Virus record (IMG/VR): IMGVR_UViG_3300020462_000015
Coordinates: 1 to 41,078 of that record
Length of the DNA stretch: 41,078 bases
Source of the DNA: a virus
Strand: one strand, 5' to 3'
Shown: positions 14,183-22,900 of the stretch, piece after piece
How the letters are laid out: each line of letters opens with the position of its first letter
How positions within the stretch are numbered: position 1 is the first letter of the stretch
Position numbers and translations under genes: made by a program
Notes under the pieces: generated by a model
Seen by the model: the letters and a program-made list of their open reading frames with translations, nothing else
The model's database searches: none
Told to the model about the DNA's origin: nothing

Positions 14183-15340
14183 TTACAGACCCAATGGAGA
14201 GGCCATACGAAGAGCACCACCGAAGAAACTTAACGCTTGTTTGCCAAGGTATTCTAATTCGTTAAGTGGATCTTTAATAATTTTATCAGCTACAGTAGGG
14301 TTAGCTTGGCGTTCTAGTATAGCTTGCTGTTGTCTAGGGGCATCAGTTAGAGTACCACTAGCAACAGGTGTACTATCAAGACCTACTTCACCAACAGCTT
14401 CATCAAGTAAAGTACCACCAGCACCTACCAAATCACCAGCCATAGCCTGTCCACCTGCAACATAAGCTGTAACTCCAAGACCAATTAAAGGTAAAGCTCT
14501 AGCTGCTTTCATTCGCATAGAACCACCTTTAAATTCTGGCAATGGTCTATAAGTTTGTATAATATTTTCTTCAGGTATATTTTTAATTACACCTTTCATT
14601 TCAGCAATATCTTCTGCTGTATTAGTAGCTTTATAAGCATCCTTAAGTCTAGGATCTAATGCTCTAATAGCTTCAACCCGTGGTGAATCAGTTTGAATAC
14701 CAACTTTTACATCTTCTAATTGATCCGTAATACGAGGTGCTAAGGCTTCTACTAAGGCATCAGCATCAGCGGTTTCAGCTGCAGTTAATGTTTTAGAATA
14801 ACCTGCAGTACCATAACGATGCGCTGTTGTAGATGGGTCAGTATTTTTACCAATACCTGAAAGTTTTTCTAAACCTGTAGCCCTATCATCAGCTTTATGT
14901 GCAAAGTTAGAGAAGGCCGTATCACCACGTACAGTACCAGTAGGGCCTGAGTATTGCCCAAACCGCATTTGGAAGCGATCTTGTAATCTTGCTACAGCAT
15001 TACGTACAGTATCACCAGACACATTTAAACTAAAATCACCACCAGTACGTTGCTGTACTAAATGATGTATAGTATCATCAGGTAATAGCTCAAAAGCCCT
15101 CATAACACGAGTCTCTTGATTTCTAATGGCTTTCATCAAACCTTTTGGATTATTGACATTTTTTTCCATAATGTCACCATAAGATTCTGTATCAAAATCT
15201 AAGTTACTTAAAGCTTTCCTTACCTTTTTTAAATCGGAAGGTGCAAAACCTGGTACAGGTTGCTTGGCAAGTAACTTCTGTTGTACATCGATTAACATAT
15301 TTCTTGTTATATCGTGTAACTGAGCCAACTCTTTATCCAT
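14183..15340 (-). CDS. Unknown protein (385 aa) between HNH nuclease and large terminase
   Basis: I do not recognise a family. The N-terminal two-thirds is soluble and charged. The C-terminal third has a hydrophobic, small-residue segment (ALPLIGLGVTAYVAGGQAMAG, shortened here) followed by Gly/Ala-rich sequence that could cross or perturb a membrane. The start overlaps the HNH stop (TAATG). The layout is compatible with a virion or ejected protein, though its place next to terL is odd for one. A packaging accessory role is equally open. Confidence 0.7.
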   Translation of the reverse strand: MDKELAQLHDITRNMLIDVQQKLLAKQPVPGFAPSDLKKVRKALSNLDFDTESYGDIMEKNVNNPKGLMKAIRNQETRVMRAFELLPDDTIHHLVQQRTGGDFSLNVSGDTVRNAVARLQDRFQMRFGQYSGPTGTVRGDTAFSNFAHKADDRATGLEKLSGIGKNTDPSTTAHRYGTAGYSKTLTAAETADADALVEALAPRITDQLEDVKVGIQTDSPRVEAIRALDPRLKDAYKATNTAEDIAEMKGVIKNIPEENIIQTYRPLPEFKGGSMRMKAARALPLIGLGVTAYVAGGQAMAGDLVGAGGTLLDEAVGEVGLDSTPVASGTLTDAPRQQQAILERQANPTVADKIIKDPLNELEYLGKQALSFFGGALRMASPLGL

Positions 15341-15669
15341 TAATTAATATACTCCATAATTAGTTTTTCACGGAGTCTATTAACTCCAAATTTGTCTCTC
15401 ATCCAACTAAGGACGGGTGTACTTCCTTTATCCTGATTACATCTGGTACAGGCGCATACAACATTTGTTGCAATATCTTCACCCCCACGAGAACGAGGGT
15501 GTACATGGTCAATAGATAATTGACTGAGGTCATAAGATTTTCCGCAATAAATACAAGTATGGTCAAAGTGTTCCTTAATAGAGCGCCTCCATAGGCGCTT
15601 AGCTTCTGGTGAGGTCATGGCTATTAAGTTGTATAGGTAATCGTTAGGTGTAGGAAGTAGTGGGGTCAT
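15340..15669 (-). CDS. HNH endonuclease next to terminase genes
   Basis: The 109-residue protein holds a zinc-bound HNH fold: CIYCGKSYDL, then SIDHVHPRSRGGED with the catalytic His, then NVVCACTRCNQDKGS, so two CxxC pairs frame the active site. HNH proteins beside terminases can assist DNA cutting during packaging in several phages; alternatively this is a free-standing mobile nuclease. It overlaps both neighbours (ATGA and TAATG), so it is built into the operon rather than inserted at random. Confidence 0.88.
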   Translation of the reverse strand: MTPLLPTPNDYLYNLIAMTSPEAKRLWRRSIKEHFDHTCIYCGKSYDLSQLSIDHVHPRSRGGEDIATNVVCACTRCNQDKGSTPVLSWMRDKFGVNRLREKLIMEYIN

Positions 15670-15902
15670 GCGCGTCCTTTACGTGCTCTGTTTTTTGATG
15701 CTTTTTCGAGGAATGTTTTACCATTTTTCTTATGGGATACATCCTTGCCATCACCGTTACCGTAAGTACCACGTTTACGGTTTTCTTTATTTAATTCAGA
15801 CCGTTTAGAAATCTGTAATTTAGAGCTATCATATTTCTTTTGATATGATTTATAGTTACCATTAGCGTATTTAGCGCCACTATAGTTAGACTTTCGAGCC
15901 AT
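15666..15902 (-). CDS. Small Lys/Arg/Asn-rich protein (78 aa)
   Basis: The product is very basic with Tyr, Asn and Gly (ARKSNYSGAKYANGNYKSYQ, KRGTYGNGDGKD, KASKNRARKGRA) and is probably disordered. I chose ATG 15902 because GGAGAC stands five bases before it; an upstream ATG at 15920 lacks this. It lies between the small terminase and the HNH nuclease. It may bind DNA, but no family is recognised. Confidence 0.65.
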   Translation of the reverse strand: MARKSNYSGAKYANGNYKSYQKKYDSSKLQISKRSELNKENRKRGTYGNGDGKDVSHKKNGKTFLEKASKNRARKGRA

Positions 15903-16134
15903 AAAGTCTCCGTTGTACAAGTTCAGGATTAACTTTCGGGATAAGATTTGATAGTTGCTCTAGTTGGTTACCTTCTAAAGCAACACCACTGATATCATTC
16001 TTGGCTAACCAATCACAAGCTGCTTTTAGATCTTGTGTGGAAGCCTCACCCGATTTAATACGGGCAAGGAATTCCTTTGTGACAAGATTATGCAACTCGT
16101 TAAATTGGTCTTCAGTTGCTTTCTTTTTTGTCAT
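15886..16134 (-). CDS. terS: Terminase small subunit (T7 gp18-like)
   Basis: The 82-residue, mostly helical protein (EDQFNELHNLVTKEFLARIK, STQDLKAACDWLAKNDIS) has the size and context of cyanopodovirus small terminases, which recognise the concatemer and recruit the large subunit. The motif of a short helix, K-S-G-E-A-S-T-x-D-L-K-A-A and W-L-x-x-N-x-I is typical of phage small terminases. I chose ATG 16134. Similarity to T7 gp18 itself is weak, so the call leans on motif memory and position. Confidence 0.7.
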   Translation of the reverse strand: MTKKKATEDQFNELHNLVTKEFLARIKSGEASTQDLKAACDWLAKNDISGVALEGNQLEQLSNLIPKVNPELVQRRLYGSKV

Positions 16135-16300
16135 TAGTTCTTTCAACTTTTTTAGCTGCTGGTGCTACAAGAGGTTGGATAGCATAACGAGTTTGGTTAG
16201 GTTCATGTACAAGATGAGTAAGACCACGTTCTGCTTTTTCCTTATTTAAATAAGTACCAACTAAGTTACCTGTGTACAAATCAATAATTTTGTAAGTCAT
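16112..16300 (-). CDS. Hypothetical protein (62 aa)
   Basis: The start IDLYTGNLVGTYLNKEKAER suggests a small beta-alpha protein, with a basic, Ala/Pro-rich tail. It overlaps the small terminase by 23 bases and the preceding 52-aa gene by an ATGA. No family recognised. Confidence 0.6.
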   Translation of the reverse strand: MTYKIIDLYTGNLVGTYLNKEKAERGLTHLVHEPNQTRYAIQPLVAPAAKKVERTNDKKESN

Positions 16301-16455
16301 GTTTCGTTTACTTTGTTTGGACCTTGAGCTTTTTTTGGTAACTGATAACGATAAGGGTTTTCAGGATTACCTTTTTTATTTTTATCACCACGGCGTTGTT
16401 TTAGTGTTTCTTCTTTCATCTGTTGGATGTAAGATTTTTGTCCACCACTTGGCAT
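16297..16455 (-). CDS. Small basic, polar protein (52 aa)
   Basis: The product is short and rich in Gln, Lys and Asn (GGQKSYIQQMKEETLKQRRG, NPENPYRYQLPKKA). It begins two bases after the stop of the 83-aa gene and ends with an ATGA overlap. No family recognised. The start follows GAGGAGTTC on the minus strand, a good ribosome site. Confidence 0.6.
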   Translation of the reverse strand: MPSGGQKSYIQQMKEETLKQRRGDKNKKGNPENPYRYQLPKKAQGPNKVNET

Positions 16456-16456
16456 T

Positions 16457-16708
16457 TTAAGAACTCCTCAATGCAATTTGATCTAATTTGTTTTCAATAC
16501 GTACCATATGATCCTCCATTCTGGAAACAAGAGCGGCTAAATCAGTTTTAGATACGTATTCTTGAGCTACTGTTAACTCTAAGTTGTCAATGCGACGGTC
16601 TAGACCACTAATGCGATCATGTACGTTGCCTATTCTGTTATGAATTCTATTATTCAATGCTGCGCCACCGGCAATGATTGCAATTACAGCAGCTACTATC
16701 GATTCCAT
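16457..16708 (-). CDS. Holin-like or spanin-like membrane protein (83 aa)
   Basis: The N-terminus is a short hydrophobic segment (SIVAAVIAIIAGGAAL, residues about 3-18). The rest is a coiled coil with clear heptads (DRISGLDRRIDNLELTV, SRMEDHMVRIENKLDQIAL). A single membrane anchor plus coiled coil in the slot occupied by T7 holin 17.5 and spanin 18.5 suggests a lysis role. The protein is not recognisably similar to either, so holin, spanin-like tether or other membrane protein all remain possible. Confidence 0.6.
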   Translation of the reverse strand: MESIVAAVIAIIAGGAALNNRIHNRIGNVHDRISGLDRRIDNLELTVAQEYVSKTDLAALVSRMEDHMVRIENKLDQIALRSS

Positions 16709-16710
16709 TG

Positions 16711-16872
16711 TTACTTAGCTGGGAATAGACCGTTTTTAATGAACTCAACTGCTTTATCATCGATATCATTATCAGTTGATTCAGCAAGTTTAGTTAGAAG
16801 ATCAATAATCAGTGTTTTTACTTTTTCTGAGTTAAGGAATGAAAATAGGATTGGTCGGATTAGTGTAATCAT
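16711..16872 (-). CDS. Small hydrophobic-amphipathic protein (53 aa), cyanophage type
   Basis: The sequence starts MITLIRPILFSFLNSEKVKT and continues with LIIDLLTKLAESTDNDIDDK. I recall similar short IRPILF-type proteins next to lysis genes in cyanophages. The N-terminal stretch is amphipathic rather than a full membrane span. It ends two bases before the holin-like gene, so they are co-translated and may act together. Function unknown. Confidence 0.6.
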   Translation of the reverse strand: MITLIRPILFSFLNSEKVKTLIIDLLTKLAESTDNDIDDKAVEFIKNGLFPAK

Positions 16873-16877
16873 GATAG

Positions 16878-17057
16878 TTAGTTAGCGGGTAATGGTGTGT
16901 TGCCTTCATCTAGCCATTCTAGATACTGTCTTTTTTCAGTACTGTTTACATCCAGATTAATCCAAAATATTTCATTTGGATCATTAGGATTTAATTTCAG
17001 TATAGCGTTTGGCTGGATGTTTTCTAGGTCATCAAATGGTACATTTTTATATTGCAT
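16878..17057 (-). CDS. Small protein after tail fibre gene (59 aa)
   Basis: The C-terminus (YLEWLDEGNTPLPAN) is a pattern common in small proteins encoded after phage tail fibres, some of which help fibre assembly. The rest is polar and Asn/Asp-rich. It begins two bases after the fibre gene stop. The role is inferred from position and motif only. Confidence 0.6.
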   Translation of the reverse strand: MQYKNVPFDDLENIQPNAILKLNPNDPNEIFWINLDVNSTEKRQYLEWLDEGNTPLPAN

Positions 17058-17059
17058 GT

Positions 17060-18262
17060 TTAAAGCTCCGCGTCAATTTGAATGTCATTAAGAGCATAAC
17101 TAACGTCTGAGTGATACGCAGTACAAACATGTCTATTAATGTAGTTTGCTATAAAACTGCCATTCATGCCCGAAACAGTGTAAACAAAAGAGCTCGGTGT
17201 GTCTCTCATAGTTACTGGCATGTGGACTAGGGCCATAGCATTGTTGGAACCGTACCGACTGGAGTACATAAAGTTTTCATTGCGATAGTAATACCTTTGG
17301 CACTTAGCAAGTTCAGTAGTCAAATCTGTGTGCTCAAAAGGTGTAGCAGTAGAACCCATTTCTAGTTGAACGCCAGTCATTTCAAATGTATTCCCTGTAG
17401 TGTCAGCCCAAGTATTAGCGGCAGTTGCAAGTCCAAATTTGGATGGGCTTGTAACCCAAGTGTCGGCTGAAGAAGCATGATAATCAGTACCAACATCAAG
17501 TCCAAACATAAGTTCTAGGCCGGGCAGAATGCTAAAACCATTCCAATCTCCGTTAGCTGTGCCAGGACCAGCTATTGTCACTGTAATATAATTCCAATCG
17601 GTATTAGGTATATTATATTGAGTAGTATATGAAGTAGCGGTGTCGTTTGCTACATCGTTTCTTATAGTTAATGAATAATTACCAGTAACACTAGATTTTA
17701 CCCAAAAGGAAATAGTAATAGGTTTTGCATTAGCCTTGCCATAATCTAATTGATAGGAATTAACTCCTTCAATTTTTTGAGCAATTAACAAATAATCATC
17801 TACACCCACAGCACTTCCTGTAGTTCTTGTCCATTTCAGTGATGTGTTAAAACCAGGCAATCCGCTTGCTGTGCCACGCTCAATAGTTAGAGCGCTCTTA
17901 GTAGAATAATTAATCCATCTATCCAAAATAAATGAACCATTGGTTGGAGTTGATAAAGTAGTACCTCTTTGTGCAACCCTCATGTCACCGTTGATAAGCA
18001 GGTTTCGATGACCTAATTTATCAGTAAGATCATTTGCAATTTTGGGTAATGTTACAGCATCATCAGCAATCTTAGCTGTAGTGACGTTAGCGTCAGCAAT
18101 CTTAGCTGTAGTTACAGCACCGTCTTGAATAGCACCAGTTGAAAAATCACCACCTACAAGTTTAACAAATACCCACTTCTCTCCGTCATATTCATAAATA
18201 TAATTATTCGAGCCTGTAAATTGATCACCACTTGATGGTGAGTTTGGGAAATTTAATGTCAT
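17060..18262 (-). CDS. Tail fibre or receptor-binding protein (400 aa)
   Basis: The N-terminal part has the repeat GAVTTAKIADANVTTAKIAD shared with the upstream fibre gene, followed by NLLINGDMRVAQRGTT, a motif of phage tail proteins that starts a carbohydrate-binding-like beta sandwich. Residues about 110-300 look like a lectin-type jelly roll (FWVKSSVTGNYSLTIRN). The C-terminal 60 residues are distinct and may set host range. The ATG overlaps the upstream stop (ATGA). Host receptor binding is likely but the receptor cannot be read from sequence. Confidence 0.75.
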   Translation of the reverse strand: MTLNFPNSPSSGDQFTGSNNYIYEYDGEKWVFVKLVGGDFSTGAIQDGAVTTAKIADANVTTAKIADDAVTLPKIANDLTDKLGHRNLLINGDMRVAQRGTTLSTPTNGSFILDRWINYSTKSALTIERGTASGLPGFNTSLKWTRTTGSAVGVDDYLLIAQKIEGVNSYQLDYGKANAKPITISFWVKSSVTGNYSLTIRNDVANDTATSYTTQYNIPNTDWNYITVTIAGPGTANGDWNGFSILPGLELMFGLDVGTDYHASSADTWVTSPSKFGLATAANTWADTTGNTFEMTGVQLEMGSTATPFEHTDLTTELAKCQRYYYRNENFMYSSRYGSNNAMALVHMPVTMRDTPSSFVYTVSGMNGSFIANYINRHVCTAYHSDVSYALNDIQIDAEL

Positions 18263-19929
18263 GATGTAGTTTGTATTGTGCTTTCTAGAGTTTCAACTTT
18301 TACCTTTAGCTCCTTAATTGCTTCAATAAGTGCAGGTACAAGTTTACCGTAGTCTACACTTATAGTAGTACCAAGCTGTTCGTTTAAGGTTTCGGGGTTT
18401 TCACCAGCAATTTCGTTATGCACGTTTTCAGTAATTACTTCAGGGAAAACTGCTTGAACTTCTTGAGCTGATAATCCTAGATTAACGCCAGGACCATTAG
18501 CTCTAAGCTCTTGACTGTTATCTTTCCATGTGTAGTAATAACCATTAAGTGTTGATAGTTTATCTAAACAATTTTCTGGTGTACCTTGTAAGTCCTTTAG
18601 ACGTTCATCAGAAACATTAGGGAATGAGGTTCCAGCTACAGCACCGTTAGTGTATAAACCATAATAAGCTGATGTAGACCAATAACCCATCAGCGCATAA
18701 ACACTATTATTGATGCTGTAGGCTAAAGCTCCAGCGGAAGCATTACTAGATGATTGTTGCGATCTAGCATATAGTGCATAACAGCTATCGGAACCGGTAT
18801 GCCCGTAAGCATTACAGTATAATGCACCATAATGTTGTCTAGCTTCAAAGTAACCAGCGTAACTAGTACTTGAAACACTGTAGAGGTTACCGCCGGTCGA
18901 ACTAAGCCCGTTGAGCGATGAATCACCAATGTTTATTTTATTACTAATCCATACATCACCATCTTCCATTTGGATTTTGTCAGTACCAGAATCTTTACCA
19001 GTAAGACGACCACTAAAGTTAATATCACCTGTTGAAGTTAATGAAGATACAGTATTAGCTGCTGTAGATTCAACATAAGTACGGTCTAGTTTTGCAGGAG
19101 TTACATTAGCATCTAGAATCTTAGCTGTAGTAACTGCATTATCTGCAACCTTAGGTGTAGTGACAGCACCATCTAGAAGCTTAACTGTAGTTACACCATC
19201 ATCTGCAATACCACCAGTCCAGCTTGGGTTTAATTCTACCCATTGAGAACTATTAGTATCAACATAGTAAACAAAAGATTTACCAGAATCAGAGTCATAC
19301 CAAATCAAACCATCAGTAGGATTTGATGGTGGTGAATCTCCTGAACTTGTTGTTGGTAATACTTCTGACCAAGTATCATTTTTTCTTGCGTATTGTTTAC
19401 CATCAGATGGTGCTTCCTCTGTATAATCAATAGACAGCTTAGCAGGAGTAATTGCTGCATCAGCTACTTTTGCTGTAGTAACATTTGCGTCTACTATTTT
19501 AGCTGTAGTTACACTATTATCAGCTAATTTAGATGTAACGACAGCGCCATCAAGTATTTTTGAAGTAGTAACTGAGTCGTCAACAACACCAGTCGCTACA
19601 AATTCAGCAAATTCATTTAATAGCTCTTGGTTAATAAATAACGCTTGGTCAAAATTATCATTTAAATCTGGTGCAGGTATGGATGAACCTGAGAAAAATC
19701 TTGATAAAGTAGTGTCAGGATCTGTTTCCCTAAAGATTCTTACTGCTGTACCATTAGCAGGTGCTGTATTAAATGTAATAAGTGTTGGTGTAGACTCAGT
19801 TACAGTAAATGCAGTAGTAAGTACTTGGTTTAAAGATACTTTAATATCTGAAACAGCTAAAAACGGGAATGTAAATACAAATTGAGTATCACTCCCGTTT
19901 GCTGTATATTTGTTTTCAGTTGTTGCCAT
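18259..19929 (-). CDS. Tail fibre: T7 gp17 N-terminal domain plus S74 chaperone
   Basis: The first 110 residues (NKYTANGSDTQFVFTFPFLA through ILTINQ-like DNFDQALFINQELLNEF) match the T7 gp17 domain that attaches fibres to the tail. Two sets of VTTAKI repeats follow, then a beta-rich shaft. The C-terminal 110 residues form an S74 intramolecular chaperone: SDERLKDL contains the self-cleavage Ser and Lys, followed by NLGLSAQEVQAVFPEV and a coiled-coil end. The chaperone trimerises the fibre and is then cut off. Length is 556 aa, close to T7 gp17 (553). Confidence 0.9.
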   Translation of the reverse strand: MATTENKYTANGSDTQFVFTFPFLAVSDIKVSLNQVLTTAFTVTESTPTLITFNTAPANGTAVRIFRETDPDTTLSRFFSGSSIPAPDLNDNFDQALFINQELLNEFAEFVATGVVDDSVTTSKILDGAVVTSKLADNSVTTAKIVDANVTTAKVADAAITPAKLSIDYTEEAPSDGKQYARKNDTWSEVLPTTSSGDSPPSNPTDGLIWYDSDSGKSFVYYVDTNSSQWVELNPSWTGGIADDGVTTVKLLDGAVTTPKVADNAVTTAKILDANVTPAKLDRTYVESTAANTVSSLTSTGDINFSGRLTGKDSGTDKIQMEDGDVWISNKINIGDSSLNGLSSTGGNLYSVSSTSYAGYFEARQHYGALYCNAYGHTGSDSCYALYARSQQSSSNASAGALAYSINNSVYALMGYWSTSAYYGLYTNGAVAGTSFPNVSDERLKDLQGTPENCLDKLSTLNGYYYTWKDNSQELRANGPGVNLGLSAQEVQAVFPEVITENVHNEIAGENPETLNEQLGTTISVDYGKLVPALIEAIKELKVKVETLESTIQTTS

Positions 19930-19931
19930 AG

Positions 19932-22900
19932 TTAGTTACGAATATTTAGAATTGAATCATCAAAAGTTTCACCAACTATATTGGCTTCTTCTGTTAGTTC
20001 TTTTTGAACTTGACGTAGCTCCAGTGCAGCATACATATCTGCATCCATATCAGCAAAAGCAAAGTCCTCTGCAGCACGTCTAGCTTCAGATAACCTAGCA
20101 TGTATATCATGCCATTTCTTTAGAGATACTTCATCTGATTTATATCCTTGGTTACGTAGTTCACGTAGTTTTTCAATACTCTTCCAGTCACCAGCATCAC
20201 GCATAATTTCTTGAATAGCTTCTTTAAAGAATCCACGCTCACCCATCAACCGGAATAGTTCAGAACGTTCAGTAGCAAGTAGTTTTACACCATTTTTAGA
20301 TCTAAAGTTAGTGTTTATATCAAACTCCATTTCTTGTAAGAACTTCTCTTCAGGTGATTGTTCTGCATGTATTTTAATAGGACTATAAGCATTCCATACA
20401 CGTTGTAAGAAGCTATAACCATTAGGTTTTTCACCAGTTACTGGACTATAAACATAAGGTTGTCTATTGGAAGAATCTAGTTCACCAGCAAACCTATTAC
20501 GGTTTTCAAGTTGTGACATAAAATCATTTTCAACTTCCTTTAAACCTTCACTTAAGATACGACTCCATTCTCCACGTTGTGAAGCAAGAGGACCAAGACT
20601 ATTAATAAAACCAGCAGACCAACGTGTCATTGCACCTTCGTTACCACTAAGAATATCAAGTAACGGTTTGATAGTAGATAAACCAGTACGATCAGTAACA
20701 GCAGCACCAAAGACAAAACCTATTTTAGATAAGAAGTTTTCTACAGCTGCTTCACCAAGCATATCAAAGTTATCAACAACATTGACTGTAAGTGCTATCC
20801 AATCAGCAACCGGTCCCATCCAATCATATGAGTATCGTTTGCCGTCAAGTCCCTTAACAGTACGTTTTTGCCAATCAGAGTTCTTTACTCTAGACATTTG
20901 TGTTTCTTTATCGTAAAGACCATCACCAGTAATACGGTCATTCATAATAAGACCAACAGTACCTGTTACGGCTAATGCACCAATAGCTTTACGACCACGT
21001 GTCATATACTTAAGATCAGCAATTTTATTTTGCTTAGCAATAGTATCCATACTTTCAATATCGATATTACGTGCCTTAAGTAATTGATCGATACGTTCTT
21101 CGTTACCAAGCAGATCATCTAGTTTAGTATAAGCTAGTTCATTGATATCACGTTGAAATGGTGTCCAAGGACCATACTTACCCATCATATCAATCATGTT
21201 CATACCAGTTGTGGGGAACATAAGAAATGGACGCATACCAGGTACTGTGTTTACAAGATCACCAACACCTTGTGCTAATGGTGTGTCTAGGTTAAGAGCC
21301 ATTTCACTATTGGCATATTTAACAGCTTCGTCTTTTAACAAGCCATTATCACCAAACATCTCTTTATAATATTTATCAGCAATAGGTTTGACGTTTTCTT
21401 TAGTAATGGGTTTACCAGATGCTACCAGTTCATCCATTGCACGGAATCTAGCTTCAGCTGATGCATTAAATACACCAGTAAATCCATCCAATGCTGTCAT
21501 AGCATTAGGTCCAAATCTAAGTACAGGGTCTTTACCTAGATCATTTAGCATTTCAATTTGATTTACAATATACTGTAAACCATCATCACCATCAGCAGCC
21601 TGTGCACGTGCTGCTTGTTTAAGGAAATCTAACTCACGTTCTGATTGTAGTAACAAATCAGTACGAGTAACAGAACGAATTGAATCAGGTTCACGAGAAG
21701 CTTTTAAGAAAACATCACCAGCATAAGGTAATGCTTTACGCATAGTTTCTCCAACAGAACTATAAGCAATCCAACCACGTTGCAGAGCTTTTAGACCTTT
21801 ACCAGATAATGCTGCACCAGCAAAATAAGAAATAGGTTGACTAACAATACCACCAAAGTTACCAGTAAGTGCTTGGATAGGAGTTTTAAATGCAGATAGA
21901 ATGCTATTATAAACATTAGACCATACACCAGCAACTAACTTATTCTGTATTTCAGGATTAAGGTTAATAATCGCCTTACCTAAATCAGTGGTCATTCCAG
22001 CGATGTAGTTATTCATCTTAGTGATAGTATCAATACTACCATCAGTAAGTTCATAAGCCATCAAGAATTGATCCATTAGCCGTGGCTGATTAGCTGCGAT
22101 CTGACGCATTGTATTACCAAACCTTTGAGCATCTTCAAAGATACGTTTAGCAGTTTCACCAGCTCCAAGTACAGTAGCTTCATTATAACCTTCGATATTC
22201 TTAAATCCATTCTGTACTTGTTGGATAAGATTCATCTTACGGTTTTTGTAGTACTTAGCAGAAGCAGATAATTGAGTGACATATTGCATCATATCAATGA
22301 TCTTTTCTTGTGCTACTTCTACAGCAGCTGTACCTTCCATTAACCTTGCACCTTCAGAAAGGTCTGAGATGCGTCCAGAAAGGCTTCCAGCAAGGATGGA
22401 CTGTGCCCTTGCTACATCCATACTGGTAAGGTCACTTCCGAAGCCTCTGAGAGCCTTAGCGGCCATAGCAAAACCACCTTCTGCTAGGATCTCCTTACCG
22501 TCATCAGTACGAGTAATAAATGGTTCTAATACTTTCCTTACATCTGCCTTACTCATACGTGGATCAAATAACTGAATTGCAAGGTTTTCACCTTCATCAA
22601 TTACCTCATCAAAAGTAACCTTCCAACCGTTACCTTCCATACCAATACGACCAGCTTGATTCAGCTGATCAGCAAGACCAAGAACAACATCTTGTGCATT
22701 ATCACCACTTGTTAGGCTATACTTTAATGCAGGTTCAGAGATTACATTACCAAGTCTACCATAAACAGTATCTAAGTTTTTAGCAACACGAACTGCATCT
22801 ACACTAGCACCAACAACACCAAAGTCATCAACAGTACGGATACCAATTTCAGTGTAATCATACATATCATGAATACCTTTGATTGGTTGATCCATAGCAG

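Noticed and set aside
20467-20916. Plus-strand frame of 149 codons opposite the gp16-like gene
   Set aside because: Same reasons: antisense shadow without initiation signals.
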